From assembly GCF_900114005.1 (NCBI RefSeq), contig NZ_FORM01000001.1, positions 124,001-188,000 of the forward strand: a stretch of 64,000 bases of DNA, read 5' to 3'. Origin of the DNA: Olleya namhaensis. GTDB taxonomy: Bacteria; Bacteroidota; Bacteroidia; Flavobacteriales; Flavobacteriaceae. The stretch's first letter is position 1. Each line of letters starts with the position of its first letter. The position numbers and the translations under genes are program-made. Positions 9,069 to 16,472 of the stretch are shown here, in pieces. The notes under the pieces are model-generated. The model searched no databases. It had not been told where the DNA came from and was given only the letters and a program-made list of their open reading frames with translations.

Positions 9069-9566
9069 TTATAACTTAACAAAAATATTAGTGAAGTAAT
9101 TATTACCGTCAGCGTCTTGTTTTGTTGAAATCCCAAAATCTGTAAAGTCTGGATTTTGTATATTTTCTCTATGTCCCTCACTATTTAACCAAGCATTTAC
9201 TAAAGACGCAGCAGAACTAAAACCATAGCCTACATTTTCTGAAACTGTTTTTGCATTAACAGCGTCTTTTAAGTTTTGAGAACGTACATAAAAATAATCG
9301 TGACTTGGAGCACCTTGACCAACCATATATTGGTTATGAGAAATAGCTTCTTTTGAAGCTGCATTTAAAATATTTAAAGGTGTTAAACCTTCCGATATTC
9401 TGTAAGCATTAATTAACTCAGCAATTTGATAATCTAATGTTGAGTACTCTACATTCTCAACGGTTGCATTATATTCTTCTGGAATATCTAAATCATCTCC
9501 TTGAACTGAACATGACATTAAAAATGTACTTAATAATACTGCTGTGATAATTGCTAATTTTTTCAT
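9069..9566 (-). CDS. CAP-domain (SCP/PR-1-like) lipoprotein
   Basis: 165 aa from the ATG at 9566. An in-frame ATG lies 24 bp upstream, but it falls inside the predicted -7 element (9588-9595) and would precede the signal peptide, so I use MKKLAIIT as the start. The lipobox is LSTFLMSC. The CAP domain begins near the phrase INAYRISEGL, with a conserved His in AISHNQYMV, SENVGYG, and the signature GHRENIQNP near the C-terminus. Bacterial CAP proteins are exported and of mostly unknown function (some bind lipids or act as proteases). The promoter repeats place it in the proposed H-NOX/LytTR regulon. Confidence 0.88.
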   Translation of the reverse strand: MKKLAIITAVLLSTFLMSCSVQGDDLDIPEEYNATVENVEYSTLDYQIAELINAYRISEGLTPLNILNAASKEAISHNQYMVGQGAPSHDYFYVRSQNLKDAVNAKTVSENVGYGFSSAASLVNAWLNSEGHRENIQNPDFTDFGISTKQDADGNNYFTNIFVKL

Positions 9567-9587
9567 CGTGATTGGTTTATTTGATGA

Positions 9588-9652
9588 CAAAACTAATTTG
9601 AAAGGCAGCCAGAATTATTGTTTTTCGATTAGCACAATTTTAAGTGTCGACG
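9588..9652 (-). promoter_or_regulatory. Promoter with phased LytTR-like direct repeats (copy 2), for the CAP gene
   Basis: Minus-strand -7 element TAGTTTTG (9588-9595), giving a leader of about 15 nt before the ATG at 9566. Half-sites on the plus strand are GTTTTTCGATT (9620-9630) and AAGTGTCGACG (9642-9652), 22 bp apart. The nearer one is centred 31 bp from the -7 edge. The stretch TTTAAGTGTCGACGAATGG is identical to one in the promoter of the H-NOX operon. No other feature is seen in 9653-9798. Confidence 0.68.
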
Positions 9653-9798
9653 AATGGGTTAAACACTAAGTTAAACCGCTTTAGATGCATTTAATCGGAT
9701 ATTCACTATAGTTTAAACGCAAAAAGAAGCACTTCCTCGATTAAAAAACCTCAGGAAATACTATTTTAAAAATATTTAAAATGATAAAAATCAGCGTA

Positions 9799-10512
9799 TT
9801 AAAGCAAGTTTAAACGCTTCATCAGTTCTGGTCTGTTAGAACGACTTACAGGAATAACGTCCTTTTTAATTAACACACTATTGTCCTCAATATCAATAAT
9901 TTTTTTAATATTAATAATATAAGAACGGTGTACTTTTAAGAATAAACTATCAGGTAATTTTTCTTCAATTTTCTTTAAAGTAGAATGCACTGTATAATTT
10001 TTATCTTCAGTTTTAACTTGGATATAATCGCCTTTAGCTTCTACTAAATAAATACTTGGAATATCTATTTTAATTAAACGTCTGTCAATATTAACATACA
10101 AGTCATTACCAGAGGACGTTTCTACTTTTTCAGACTCTGATACCGTTTTAACAGGTGCATCTTGTATAGCTTCAGCCTTATCAATTGCTTTTTGAAAACG
10201 CTCTTGCGTGACTGGTTTTACCAAATAATCTACAATACAATCATATTCAAAAGCTTGTATAGCAAAATTAGGATCTGATGTTGTCAGTACAATTTTTGGT
10301 GGGTTTTTAAGTGTTTCGATAAAATCAAAACCTGTAAAATCAGGCATATGTATATCTAAGAAAATCAAATCTACCTCATTTTGATTTAAGTATTTTATGG
10401 CTTGCATTGCATTAGGAAAATCTTCTAAAACATTAAGACTTGGCACATTGGAGCACAATTGAGAAATAATCATTCTAGCTGTTGCTTCGTCATCAATAAC
10501 AATACAATTCAT
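9799..10512 (-). CDS. LytTR-family DNA-binding response regulator
   Basis: 237 aa. Receiver domain 1-120 with acidic DDE (7-9), phospho-acceptor Asp53 in LIFLDIHMPDFTGF and Lys in YLVKPVTQE. After a polar linker comes a LytTR domain (about 137-237) with the family phrases IYLVEAKGDYIQV, FLKVHRSYIIN and PVSRSNRPELM. LytTR regulators (AgrA, ComE, YpdB are known members) bind pairs of direct repeats about 21-22 bp apart, and repeats with this spacing lie ahead of four nearby genes. Last gene of the seven-gene operon, 9 bp after the HPt gene. It is probably the terminal acceptor of the phosphorelay and the operon's own activator (inference). Confidence 0.92.
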   Translation of the reverse strand: MNCIVIDDEATARMIISQLCSNVPSLNVLEDFPNAMQAIKYLNQNEVDLIFLDIHMPDFTGFDFIETLKNPPKIVLTTSDPNFAIQAFEYDCIVDYLVKPVTQERFQKAIDKAEAIQDAPVKTVSESEKVETSSGNDLYVNIDRRLIKIDIPSIYLVEAKGDYIQVKTEDKNYTVHSTLKKIEEKLPDSLFLKVHRSYIINIKKIIDIEDNSVLIKKDVIPVSRSNRPELMKRLNLL

Positions 10513-10521
10513 AGTTTGGAT

Positions 10522-10839
10522 TTAAAGGTCTACCAGATATTTTGTAATAGTTGTTAAAATAGCTTCGAATTGTTCTTTCTCATCAGATTTACCATCTTCA
10601 AGACTTAACTCGTATGCTACAGCAACTTCATATCCTTTTTCGAGCCCTAAAATACTAATTTTATGCTTAAGTTTATGCACATTGTCCGCTGCTAATTTAT
10701 AATTTTTAGCATTATAGTTATCAAAATAAATTTGTTTCTCTTCTGGAAACTCTCTTTTTATAATATCTATTAATTTTTGTTTGAAGGCTTTATCGTCTCC
10801 AGATAAGCTGTCAATGTAGGATTGGTTAGGCTGTTCCAT
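10522..10839 (-). CDS. HPt (histidine phosphotransfer) protein
   Basis: 105 aa, all-helical. The HPt signature is in ADNVHKLKHKISILGLE, with His55 as the likely phosphate carrier (the family consensus is HxLKG, here HKLKH). Stand-alone HPt proteins pass phosphate between receiver domains. Here the donor would be the 137-aa receiver at 15524 and the acceptor the LytTR regulator immediately downstream. The start overlaps the upstream kinase gene by 14 bp, showing translational coupling. Confidence 0.8.
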   Translation of the reverse strand: MEQPNQSYIDSLSGDDKAFKQKLIDIIKREFPEEKQIYFDNYNAKNYKLAADNVHKLKHKISILGLEKGYEVAVAYELSLEDGKSDEKEQFEAILTTITKYLVDL

Positions 10840-11890
10840 TTGGGGCTTTTTTTAAAGTGAAATAAAACGTGGTTCCAATACCGACCTGAGATTCAAGCCA
10901 TATTTCACCACCATATAATTCGACAATTTTTTTAACAATAGATAATCCAATTCCAGAAGAATCCGGATTATTCTCTAACTTCTCAAAGGTTTTAAAGATT
11001 TTATTAAAGTAGGCCTCTTCAATACCTTTTCCGTTATCTGCTATGTGAAATTGCCAAGAATCTTCTTGATCTTCAACACCAATTTTAATAACTCCTTGGT
11101 CTTTATCGTTGTATTTTATAGCGTTACCTATAAGGTTTTGAAACAGTTGTTGCAATCTGTATTTATCCCCTTTAATTATAGGTAATTTAGTTTTTGTAAT
11201 GCTAATATGCTCTGGTATCTGTGTGCTTTTTAGTATTTCTTGAACTAGATTATCAGCATCCACATCATATACTTCTATCTGGTTTTTTCCAATAGTAGAG
11301 TATTCTAAAATACCACTAATTAAGGTGTCCATTTTTTCGACATTAGTCCTAATAAGATGTAGTGACTTTTTTCCGTTATCGTCAAAAACCTCACTATAAT
11401 CTTGTGCCAACCAGGTGGTCAAGGTATCTATACTACGTAACGGTGATTTTAAATCATGAGACACCATGTGCGCATAGTCACTTAGCTCTTGGTTTTGATG
11501 CGCAAGCTCGTTTAACATGGACTGTTTTTGTTTATTCATCTTAACAATCTCTTTGGTTTGGTTATCAATAAAATCCACCAAATTAGATCCTGTTAACTCC
11601 ACATCATCCGCTTGTTCGTCTTCTTTTAAATTATAAAATTTTAAAGTATCAATTACACTTTTAAGTTTATCAATAACTTCTTTTTGCTCTTTTGCTTCGT
11701 TTTGTAATTTTCTATTTGCCGCATACAACTCGTCAGAACTAATAGCCATAGCTCTCTGAATCATGCTAGATTGCTCATCAAAATTACGGTACGAGCTATC
11801 AATAGCATCAAAAAGCTCAGTTAAATCACTGTTATTTTTTAATTCCGCATTTAAGTATTTTCGAATTTGTCTTTTTAGTAATGAATTCAT
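10826..11890 (-). CDS. Cytoplasmic histidine kinase paired with the FIST sensor
   Basis: 354 aa, no membrane segment and no PAS domain. The N-terminal about 130 residues are charged, helical and coiled-coil-like and could dock a sensor protein. HisKA has YAHMVSHDLKSPLRS with His145. The ATPase domain has the N-box LIGNAIKYND, G1 DNGKGIEEAYFNKIF and G2 GIGLSIVKKIVELYGG. It starts on the last base of the FIST gene, so the FIST protein is probably its sensory partner, as NosP is for its kinase in gamma-proteobacteria. The catalytic half is clearly paralogous to the 653-aa kinase in the same operon. Confidence 0.9.
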   Translation of the reverse strand: MNSLLKRQIRKYLNAELKNNSDLTELFDAIDSSYRNFDEQSSMIQRAMAISSDELYAANRKLQNEAKEQKEVIDKLKSVIDTLKFYNLKEDEQADDVELTGSNLVDFIDNQTKEIVKMNKQKQSMLNELAHQNQELSDYAHMVSHDLKSPLRSIDTLTTWLAQDYSEVFDDNGKKSLHLIRTNVEKMDTLISGILEYSTIGKNQIEVYDVDADNLVQEILKSTQIPEHISITKTKLPIIKGDKYRLQQLFQNLIGNAIKYNDKDQGVIKIGVEDQEDSWQFHIADNGKGIEEAYFNKIFKTFEKLENNPDSSGIGLSIVKKIVELYGGEIWLESQVGIGTTFYFTLKKAPNGTA

Positions 11891-13023
11891 TATTCGCTTA
11901 TTAGCGTTATCGTCATTGTTTGATTATGTAATTGACAACTAGTCTCTCCATGAAAAGGGGCAATTTCTCCGTAAGAATAAAACCCTGTAGTTACGGCGTC
12001 ATTACCTATAACCTCAATAACCTCTTCTATTTCTTCTTCAACACGTTGGTCTAATACTAACTTTCTACCAATACAACTTACTAATATTGCTAGTTCCGGT
12101 TTGTTTTTTCTGTACTGTAAAGCTTGTGTTGCAGCACGCTCTGATGCATTTGCAATATTATCTACATTAGTCATCATTAGCTGTACTTTAGAGTTTTCCT
12201 TAATATCTCCAGCTAAAATTACTGCATTTTCTTCTTCGTTTATATTTAAAATAGATCTAACTATAGATTGACTTTCGTCCGTAGAAGTCACATTTAAAGG
12301 GTACAATAGCGCTGCGCCAGGTAAATCTTTAGCCTTGTCTCCAAGATACTTTTTGTATAAATCTAGAGCGGGTTGCCCATCTAATTCAAATAAAATATTG
12401 TCTTTAGACTTGGTAACAATACGTTCTGGGCCAAAAGGCGTCCATCCGCCATGGATTGAAAAAGAAATCTCTAAGCTATCACCATAAAAACCTATGGCTA
12501 CCAACTCTCCTTCTTTAGGGTTTTCATTATAGGCTGCTAAAGTTTTTTCAAAACGTGCATCATCCCCACATAAACCTCCTGTTATTACTAGATTGTCCTC
12601 AGTAGCAGAGCTCATTCCTTTGGTAAGCTGACTTCCATTAATAAAACTACCCTCAGAGACTACAAAGACATATTTTAAACCCTCTTGAGGTAATTGCTTG
12701 ATTAGATCGCTTCCCGTTTTGTAACTGTCTAAATCCGTATTTAAAACATTGCTGGTTTTAATTATAAATTTACTTTTTTCAAATTCAACAGCAGTAATAG
12801 TAATACTATCTTGATTTACTGTATTTGAAGAAATCTCTGCGCAAGAAGATGCAAAAACAATATGTCCATCAGGAAACAATTGTCTAATATCTTCATAAAC
12901 CTTTTTGTCTTCTAGCATGTATCTATTACCAAAGACTAAAACCAACGGTTCTATTAAGTCTTGTTTTTCGATAACATACTCCCAATCTTTATTTTTATGT
13001 TTTACTAACTGTACTGTTTTCAT
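11890..13023 (-). CDS. FIST N + FIST C sensor protein (NosP-like)
   Basis: 377 aa, soluble. The FIST N region (about 25-215) includes FASSCAEISS and ITGGLCGDDARF. FIST C (about 220-375) ends with the strongly conserved TGFYSYGEIAPF and LHNQTMTIT. FIST proteins are small-ligand sensors, and the NosP branch in Pseudomonas, Vibrio and Legionella binds haem and senses nitric oxide, with a partner kinase encoded next door. Whether this protein binds haem is not shown by sequence; HGGWTPFGPE (about 195) is a plausible pocket segment. It overlaps the upstream kinase by 4 bp and the downstream kinase by 1 bp. Confidence 0.9.
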   Translation of the reverse strand: MKTVQLVKHKNKDWEYVIEKQDLIEPLVLVFGNRYMLEDKKVYEDIRQLFPDGHIVFASSCAEISSNTVNQDSITITAVEFEKSKFIIKTSNVLNTDLDSYKTGSDLIKQLPQEGLKYVFVVSEGSFINGSQLTKGMSSATEDNLVITGGLCGDDARFEKTLAAYNENPKEGELVAIGFYGDSLEISFSIHGGWTPFGPERIVTKSKDNILFELDGQPALDLYKKYLGDKAKDLPGAALLYPLNVTSTDESQSIVRSILNINEEENAVILAGDIKENSKVQLMMTNVDNIANASERAATQALQYRKNKPELAILVSCIGRKLVLDQRVEEEIEEVIEVIGNDAVTTGFYSYGEIAPFHGETSCQLHNQTMTITLISE

Positions 13024-14981
13024 TGTTCTTTTTTTAATGTGAAATAAAAAGTGGTTCCGACGTTTGGCTCACTTTCTAGCCATATATCACCTTCGTGTAG
13101 GGCGATGATTTTTTTAACGATAGATAATCCAATTCCTGAAGAATCCTTACTTTTCTTTAACGAATGGAATATCTTAAATATTTTATCGTGATATTTCTTC
13201 TCAATACCAATTCCATTATCTTTAATTGAAAACTTGTAATGACTTTTTAAATCCTCTACATCAATAATAATGCTCCCACACTTTTTATCTATAAACTTAA
13301 CAGAATTACTTATTAGGTTTTGAAACACCTGTTGCAGTTTGGTTTTATCTCCTTTTACAATTGGTAATTCACTTTTTGTTTCAATTTTTATATGATCTGG
13401 TATGTACAACATGCTAACCAAATCATTAACCATGCTATTTAAATCTACATCTGACTTTATACTGTTATCAGCTCCTACACTAGAATAGTTTAAAACATCT
13501 GTTATTAGCTGTTCCATCTTCTCTAATGTAGACTCAATAAGTCCAAAATTTTGGAGACTTGCGTCGTCTAAAATCCCTTTATTATCCTCTTTTAACCAAC
13601 TAACCAAAGCATTAATACTGCGTAAAGGCGATTTTAAATCATGAGATACTATGTGTGCATACTCTTGAAGCTCGTCATTACTTTTTTCTAGCTTTTCTAG
13701 TAGTTTTTCTTTTTGAAGTTCTAAACTTTTAGTATCAGTAACATCTAAATGTATTCCAATAGACCCGATTACTTCTCCGTCTATATTGTAATTTGGCGCT
13801 CCACTAACTAACCAATGTCTTGTTTTTCCTTTTTTACAAATAGCTTTAAACTCGTAAGAATTTGAAATACCATCTTTCCGTTTTTCGCGTTCTTCTTTTA
13901 ATACATCATCGTCTTCAGCTGAAAAAAGCATTCTTGCATTTTTACCTATAACTTCTGCTTCGGTATATCCAGACATTTTTTCAAAGCTTTGGTTAACCAT
14001 TAGGATTTCATCGTTGTTATTCAACTCCACCATTCCTAAATTCATATTAGCAATAATATTATAATATTTTTGCTTTTGTGCTTCTAAACTTTTTCTGTAG
14101 GTACGCTTTAAAGTAACATCAGTAAAGGTCCATAAATATCCTTTTGATTTTTCTCCTATTACAATTGGCGTATAGTTACGTTCTAAAATTTTACCATCCA
14201 ACATCTCCAACTCATCACCAAGCACTACTTTTTTATCCACATCAATAGCACGCATGCGCTCTATAAAAGCCTCTGGATTTTTAAATAATACTTTATTTTG
14301 CTCTGATGCAGCTTTACAGTCTATTCCAACCAAATCTTTTGGACTTACATTTATTCCGAAAAGCTCACAAAATTTATTATTGGTAAGTACAATGTTTCTG
14401 TTTTCATCTTCTAAAACAATTCCACTATCAAGATTAACAACAAGAGATGCTAATCTGTTTTCAGATTCTATTAATTGTTCTTCGGATTTTTTTTGATCTG
14501 TAATATCTCTAACAATTCCTTGCGCTGCTAATGGCTTTTTGTCTTTATCAAAAATGACACTAGCATTAATATGCACCCACTTTACCTCTTTAGATTTTGT
14601 ATATACTCGGGCCTCATAACCTTTAAAAAAACCTTTGTTTTGTAATTCTAAAAAAGAACCTATGGCATATTGATAGTCTTCTTTATAAATAAGATTAACC
14701 ACATTTACTTTATCTCTAGAGATATCATAACCAAATAATTTGGTAGCTGCTTCGTTAAATTTTAGAAAGTTACCCTCCAAATCCATAACAACATATGCAT
14801 CTGCGATGTTCTCAAAAACACCTTGTAATTGTGAAGATTTTTCGTCTACTAGCTGCTCTAATCTTTGAGAAGTAAAATAGAGTTCTCTTGATTTTTCTTC
14901 AAGAATTTTCTCTGCAGCTTTTCTTGCTGCCTTTTCCCTTTTTAAAGCACGTTCTAATATTTCTGATTGATTTTGACTCAT
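13020..14981 (-). CDS. Triple-PAS histidine kinase paired with H-NOX
   Basis: 653 aa, soluble. Residues 1-50 form a coiled coil rich in K, E and R. Three PAS/PAC units follow (about 50-165, 175-290, 305-420; the first and third end in GIVRDITDQKK and GIHLDVTDTK). HisKA has YAHIVSHDLKSPLRS with His447. The ATPase domain has NLISNSVKF, DNGIGIEKKYHDKIF and GIGLSIVKKIIALHEG. It starts on the last base of the H-NOX stop codon (TAATG), which is the usual H-NOX/kinase pairing: in known systems NO-bound H-NOX changes the activity of its kinase. It has no receiver domain, so phosphate should go to the stand-alone receiver at the head of the operon. Confidence 0.9.
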   Translation of the reverse strand: MSQNQSEILERALKREKAARKAAEKILEEKSRELYFTSQRLEQLVDEKSSQLQGVFENIADAYVVMDLEGNFLKFNEAATKLFGYDISRDKVNVVNLIYKEDYQYAIGSFLELQNKGFFKGYEARVYTKSKEVKWVHINASVIFDKDKKPLAAQGIVRDITDQKKSEEQLIESENRLASLVVNLDSGIVLEDENRNIVLTNNKFCELFGINVSPKDLVGIDCKAASEQNKVLFKNPEAFIERMRAIDVDKKVVLGDELEMLDGKILERNYTPIVIGEKSKGYLWTFTDVTLKRTYRKSLEAQKQKYYNIIANMNLGMVELNNNDEILMVNQSFEKMSGYTEAEVIGKNARMLFSAEDDDVLKEEREKRKDGISNSYEFKAICKKGKTRHWLVSGAPNYNIDGEVIGSIGIHLDVTDTKSLELQKEKLLEKLEKSNDELQEYAHIVSHDLKSPLRSINALVSWLKEDNKGILDDASLQNFGLIESTLEKMEQLITDVLNYSSVGADNSIKSDVDLNSMVNDLVSMLYIPDHIKIETKSELPIVKGDKTKLQQVFQNLISNSVKFIDKKCGSIIIDVEDLKSHYKFSIKDNGIGIEKKYHDKIFKIFHSLKKSKDSSGIGLSIVKKIIALHEGDIWLESEPNVGTTFYFTLKKEQ

Positions 14982-15520
14982 TAATTTTTATGAATAACAA
15001 ATCTAACTTCCGTTCCGTCTTCTTTAATTTTTTGTAAATCTATTGTTGCTGTCGAATTAAAATGAGCAAACGTCTTATTCATTAACCCTAAACCAAAATG
15101 ATGCATGGCTCTGCTTGAGGTATAAATCATTATTAAAGAGTTTTCTGTTTTCTCAACAACTTCAAACGTTGGTAATTCTGCATCTGGATAAATTTTCCTA
15201 ACCTCGACATGTATATGATTTTCTATAGACGATATCATTTCGATAGGATCCTTATAAGTTGCCAAAAGTCCCGGGTAACTATTCTCAATCACACTAAAAA
15301 AGTGCTCTGCATAAACTAATAATAAGTTATCTATGGAAATCCCAGTGTTTTCGCTTAAATGGGTTAATAATTGAAGCATTTCAGAAAAACTATATGTCCC
15401 AACTGCGGTATATATACCTTCAGACTCTAATGTAGAACTAGTGATAATATTGTCTACCATTTCTAGACCAAACTTCTCTTCTACTAATTCTAAAAATTCT
15501 GTAAAAACTATTCCTTTCAT
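14981..15520 (-). CDS. H-NOX haem nitric oxide/oxygen-binding sensor
   Basis: 179 aa, the usual length of a stand-alone H-NOX. The family start MKGIVFTEFLELVEEKFG is present. The proximal haem ligand is His104 (in HIHVEVRKIYP), the haem-distorting Pro is Pro117 (ELPTF, exactly 13 residues later), and the propionate-binding YxSxR motif is Y133-S135-R137 (IYTSSR). Spacing matches the well-studied H-NOX proteins with an offset of +2. The position equivalent to the distal Tyr that stabilises O2 (Tyr140 in the thermophilic H-NOX) is Phe142, which predicts a NO-selective sensor that excludes O2. It lies 3 bp after the receiver gene and overlaps the PAS kinase by one base. Confidence 0.93.
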   Translation of the reverse strand: MKGIVFTEFLELVEEKFGLEMVDNIITSSTLESEGIYTAVGTYSFSEMLQLLTHLSENTGISIDNLLLVYAEHFFSVIENSYPGLLATYKDPIEMISSIENHIHVEVRKIYPDAELPTFEVVEKTENSLIMIYTSSRAMHHFGLGLMNKTFAHFNSTATIDLQKIKEDGTEVRFVIHKN

Positions 15521-15523
15521 TAT

Positions 15524-15937
15524 CTAAACTACTATTAATTCATTAACACTCCAATACGCTAACACCCTTTCAATCTTACTTACGTAATCTTCATATTTTA
15601 AAGGTTTGATAACATATCCTGCAACACCTGTTTTATAACATTCTAATAAATCTTTTTGATTATTAGATGTTGTTAAAATAATGGTAGGAATATATCTTAA
15701 GACATCATCCTTTTTTAAAATTTTCAAAAATTCTATACCATTAATTTTAGGCATGTTTAAATCTAATAAAATTATATCAGGTAAGTTGTCTTTTTGCTCT
15801 AATAATTGCAATGCATCTTCTCCATTATTGGCTTCAATAATTGTATGATCTAGCTTTAAAGTTGAAATTGTTCTATTTAACTTCATTACTTCTATCATGT
15901 CATCTTCAATAAGAAGAATTTTAAGTTTTTTAATCAT
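15524..15937 (-). CDS. Single-domain response regulator heading the H-NOX operon
   Basis: 137 aa, receiver domain only. EDD acidic pocket at 11-13, phospho-acceptor Asp59 in IILLDLNMPKINGI, Thr in LTTSNN, Lys111 in YVIKPLKYED. With two kinases lacking receivers and an HPt protein in the same operon, it is the natural intermediate: kinase His to this Asp, to HPt His55, to LytTR Asp53. First gene of the operon, about 30 bp downstream of the predicted -7 element, with the phased repeats ahead of it. Confidence 0.9.
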   Translation of the reverse strand: MIKKLKILLIEDDMIEVMKLNRTISTLKLDHTIIEANNGEDALQLLEQKDNLPDIILLDLNMPKINGIEFLKILKKDDVLRYIPTIILTTSNNQKDLLECYKTGVAGYVIKPLKYEDYVSKIERVLAYWSVNELIVV

Positions 15938-15964
15938 TACGAGGGTATTTGTTATGAATTACCC

Positions 15965-16049
15965 GCAAGGTACTTGAATGGGAAAGTCGTTTATTTATAA
16001 TTCGCTTAGAACGATTGTAGTGTCGGTGGATAGCGTTTAAGTGTCGACG
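15965..16049 (-). promoter_or_regulatory. H-NOX operon promoter with three phased LytTR-like half-sites (copy 3)
   Basis: Half-sites on the plus strand: ATAATTCGCTT (15997-16007), TAGTGTCGGTG (16018-16028) and AAGTGTCGACG (16039-16049), each exactly 21 bp apart. A degenerate -7 element TACCTTGC (15965-15972, minus strand) sits 31 bp from the nearest half-site centre, as in the other three promoters. It predicts a leader of about 22 nt. The weak -7 sequence suggests dependence on an activator, and the candidate activator (LytTR) is encoded in the operon. Confidence 0.6.
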
Positions 16050-16067
16050 AATGGAAAATGAGTTGTT

Positions 16068-16352
16068 TTAAGCTACTTTACAATATTGAATAGATTGTAT
16101 TGTATTAACCTCTGCACTGTACTTAATACGCGCTAATTCTTGAAGAAAACTTAACTTATAACTGTCTTCTTTTTTATTGTCTAAGTGCATTTCAAAACAA
16201 GAAATAAATTCTAATTGTTTTAAACTAGTGTGTAAATTTTGACAATATTTAGTTTTTAAATCTGAGGTCTGATTACTACCACTATTTTGATTAAGAGGGG
16301 TTGTATTTATAGAACATACTTTTGAGAGGATAGTATTTAAAAATTGAGTCAT
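16068..16352 (-). CDS. Unknown 94-aa protein in the LytTR-like regulon
   Basis: I do not recognise this protein. It is 94 aa, without signal peptide or membrane segment, with a polar N-terminus (SGSNQTSDLK), four cysteines (CSI, YCQN, SCFE, YCKV) and a helical C-terminal half (LSFLQELARIKYSAE). It reads as a real gene: it has its own -7 element with a leader of about 23 nt, and it carries the same three-repeat promoter design as the H-NOX operon just downstream. The conserved placement next to the sensor operon suggests a role in, or output of, that system. Confidence 0.65.
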   Translation of the reverse strand: MTQFLNTILSKVCSINTTPLNQNSGSNQTSDLKTKYCQNLHTSLKQLEFISCFEMHLDNKKEDSYKLSFLQELARIKYSAEVNTIQSIQYCKVA

Positions 16353-16380
16353 GGTAATGGATTTAAGTAATTAATTATGT

Positions 16381-16465
16381 CAAAATTACTTTTATAACCA
16401 CCTCACTTTTTTAATTTTCTTTAGAACCAAATTATATGTCGTTAAACCGCATTTAAGTATCGATA
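16381..16465 (-). promoter_or_regulatory. Promoter with three phased LytTR-like half-sites (copy 4), for the 94-aa gene
   Basis: Minus-strand -7 element TAATTTTG (16381-16388). Half-sites on the plus strand are AATTTTCTTTA (16413-16423, weak), ATATGTCGTTA (16434-16444) and AAGTATCGATA (16455-16465), each 21 bp apart. The nearest is centred 31 bp from the -7 edge. This is the same layout as in front of the H-NOX operon. Confidence 0.6.
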
Positions 16466-16472
16466 AGCAAGC

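Noticed and set aside
8963-9181. 72-codon open frame overlapping the CAP gene's 3' end
   Set aside because: It overlaps a convincing CAP domain in another frame and runs through the T9SS gene's promoter repeats.
9567-9590. Upstream ATG start for the CAP lipoprotein
   Set aside because: The ATG overlaps the predicted -7 element, and the extra residues would precede the signal peptide.
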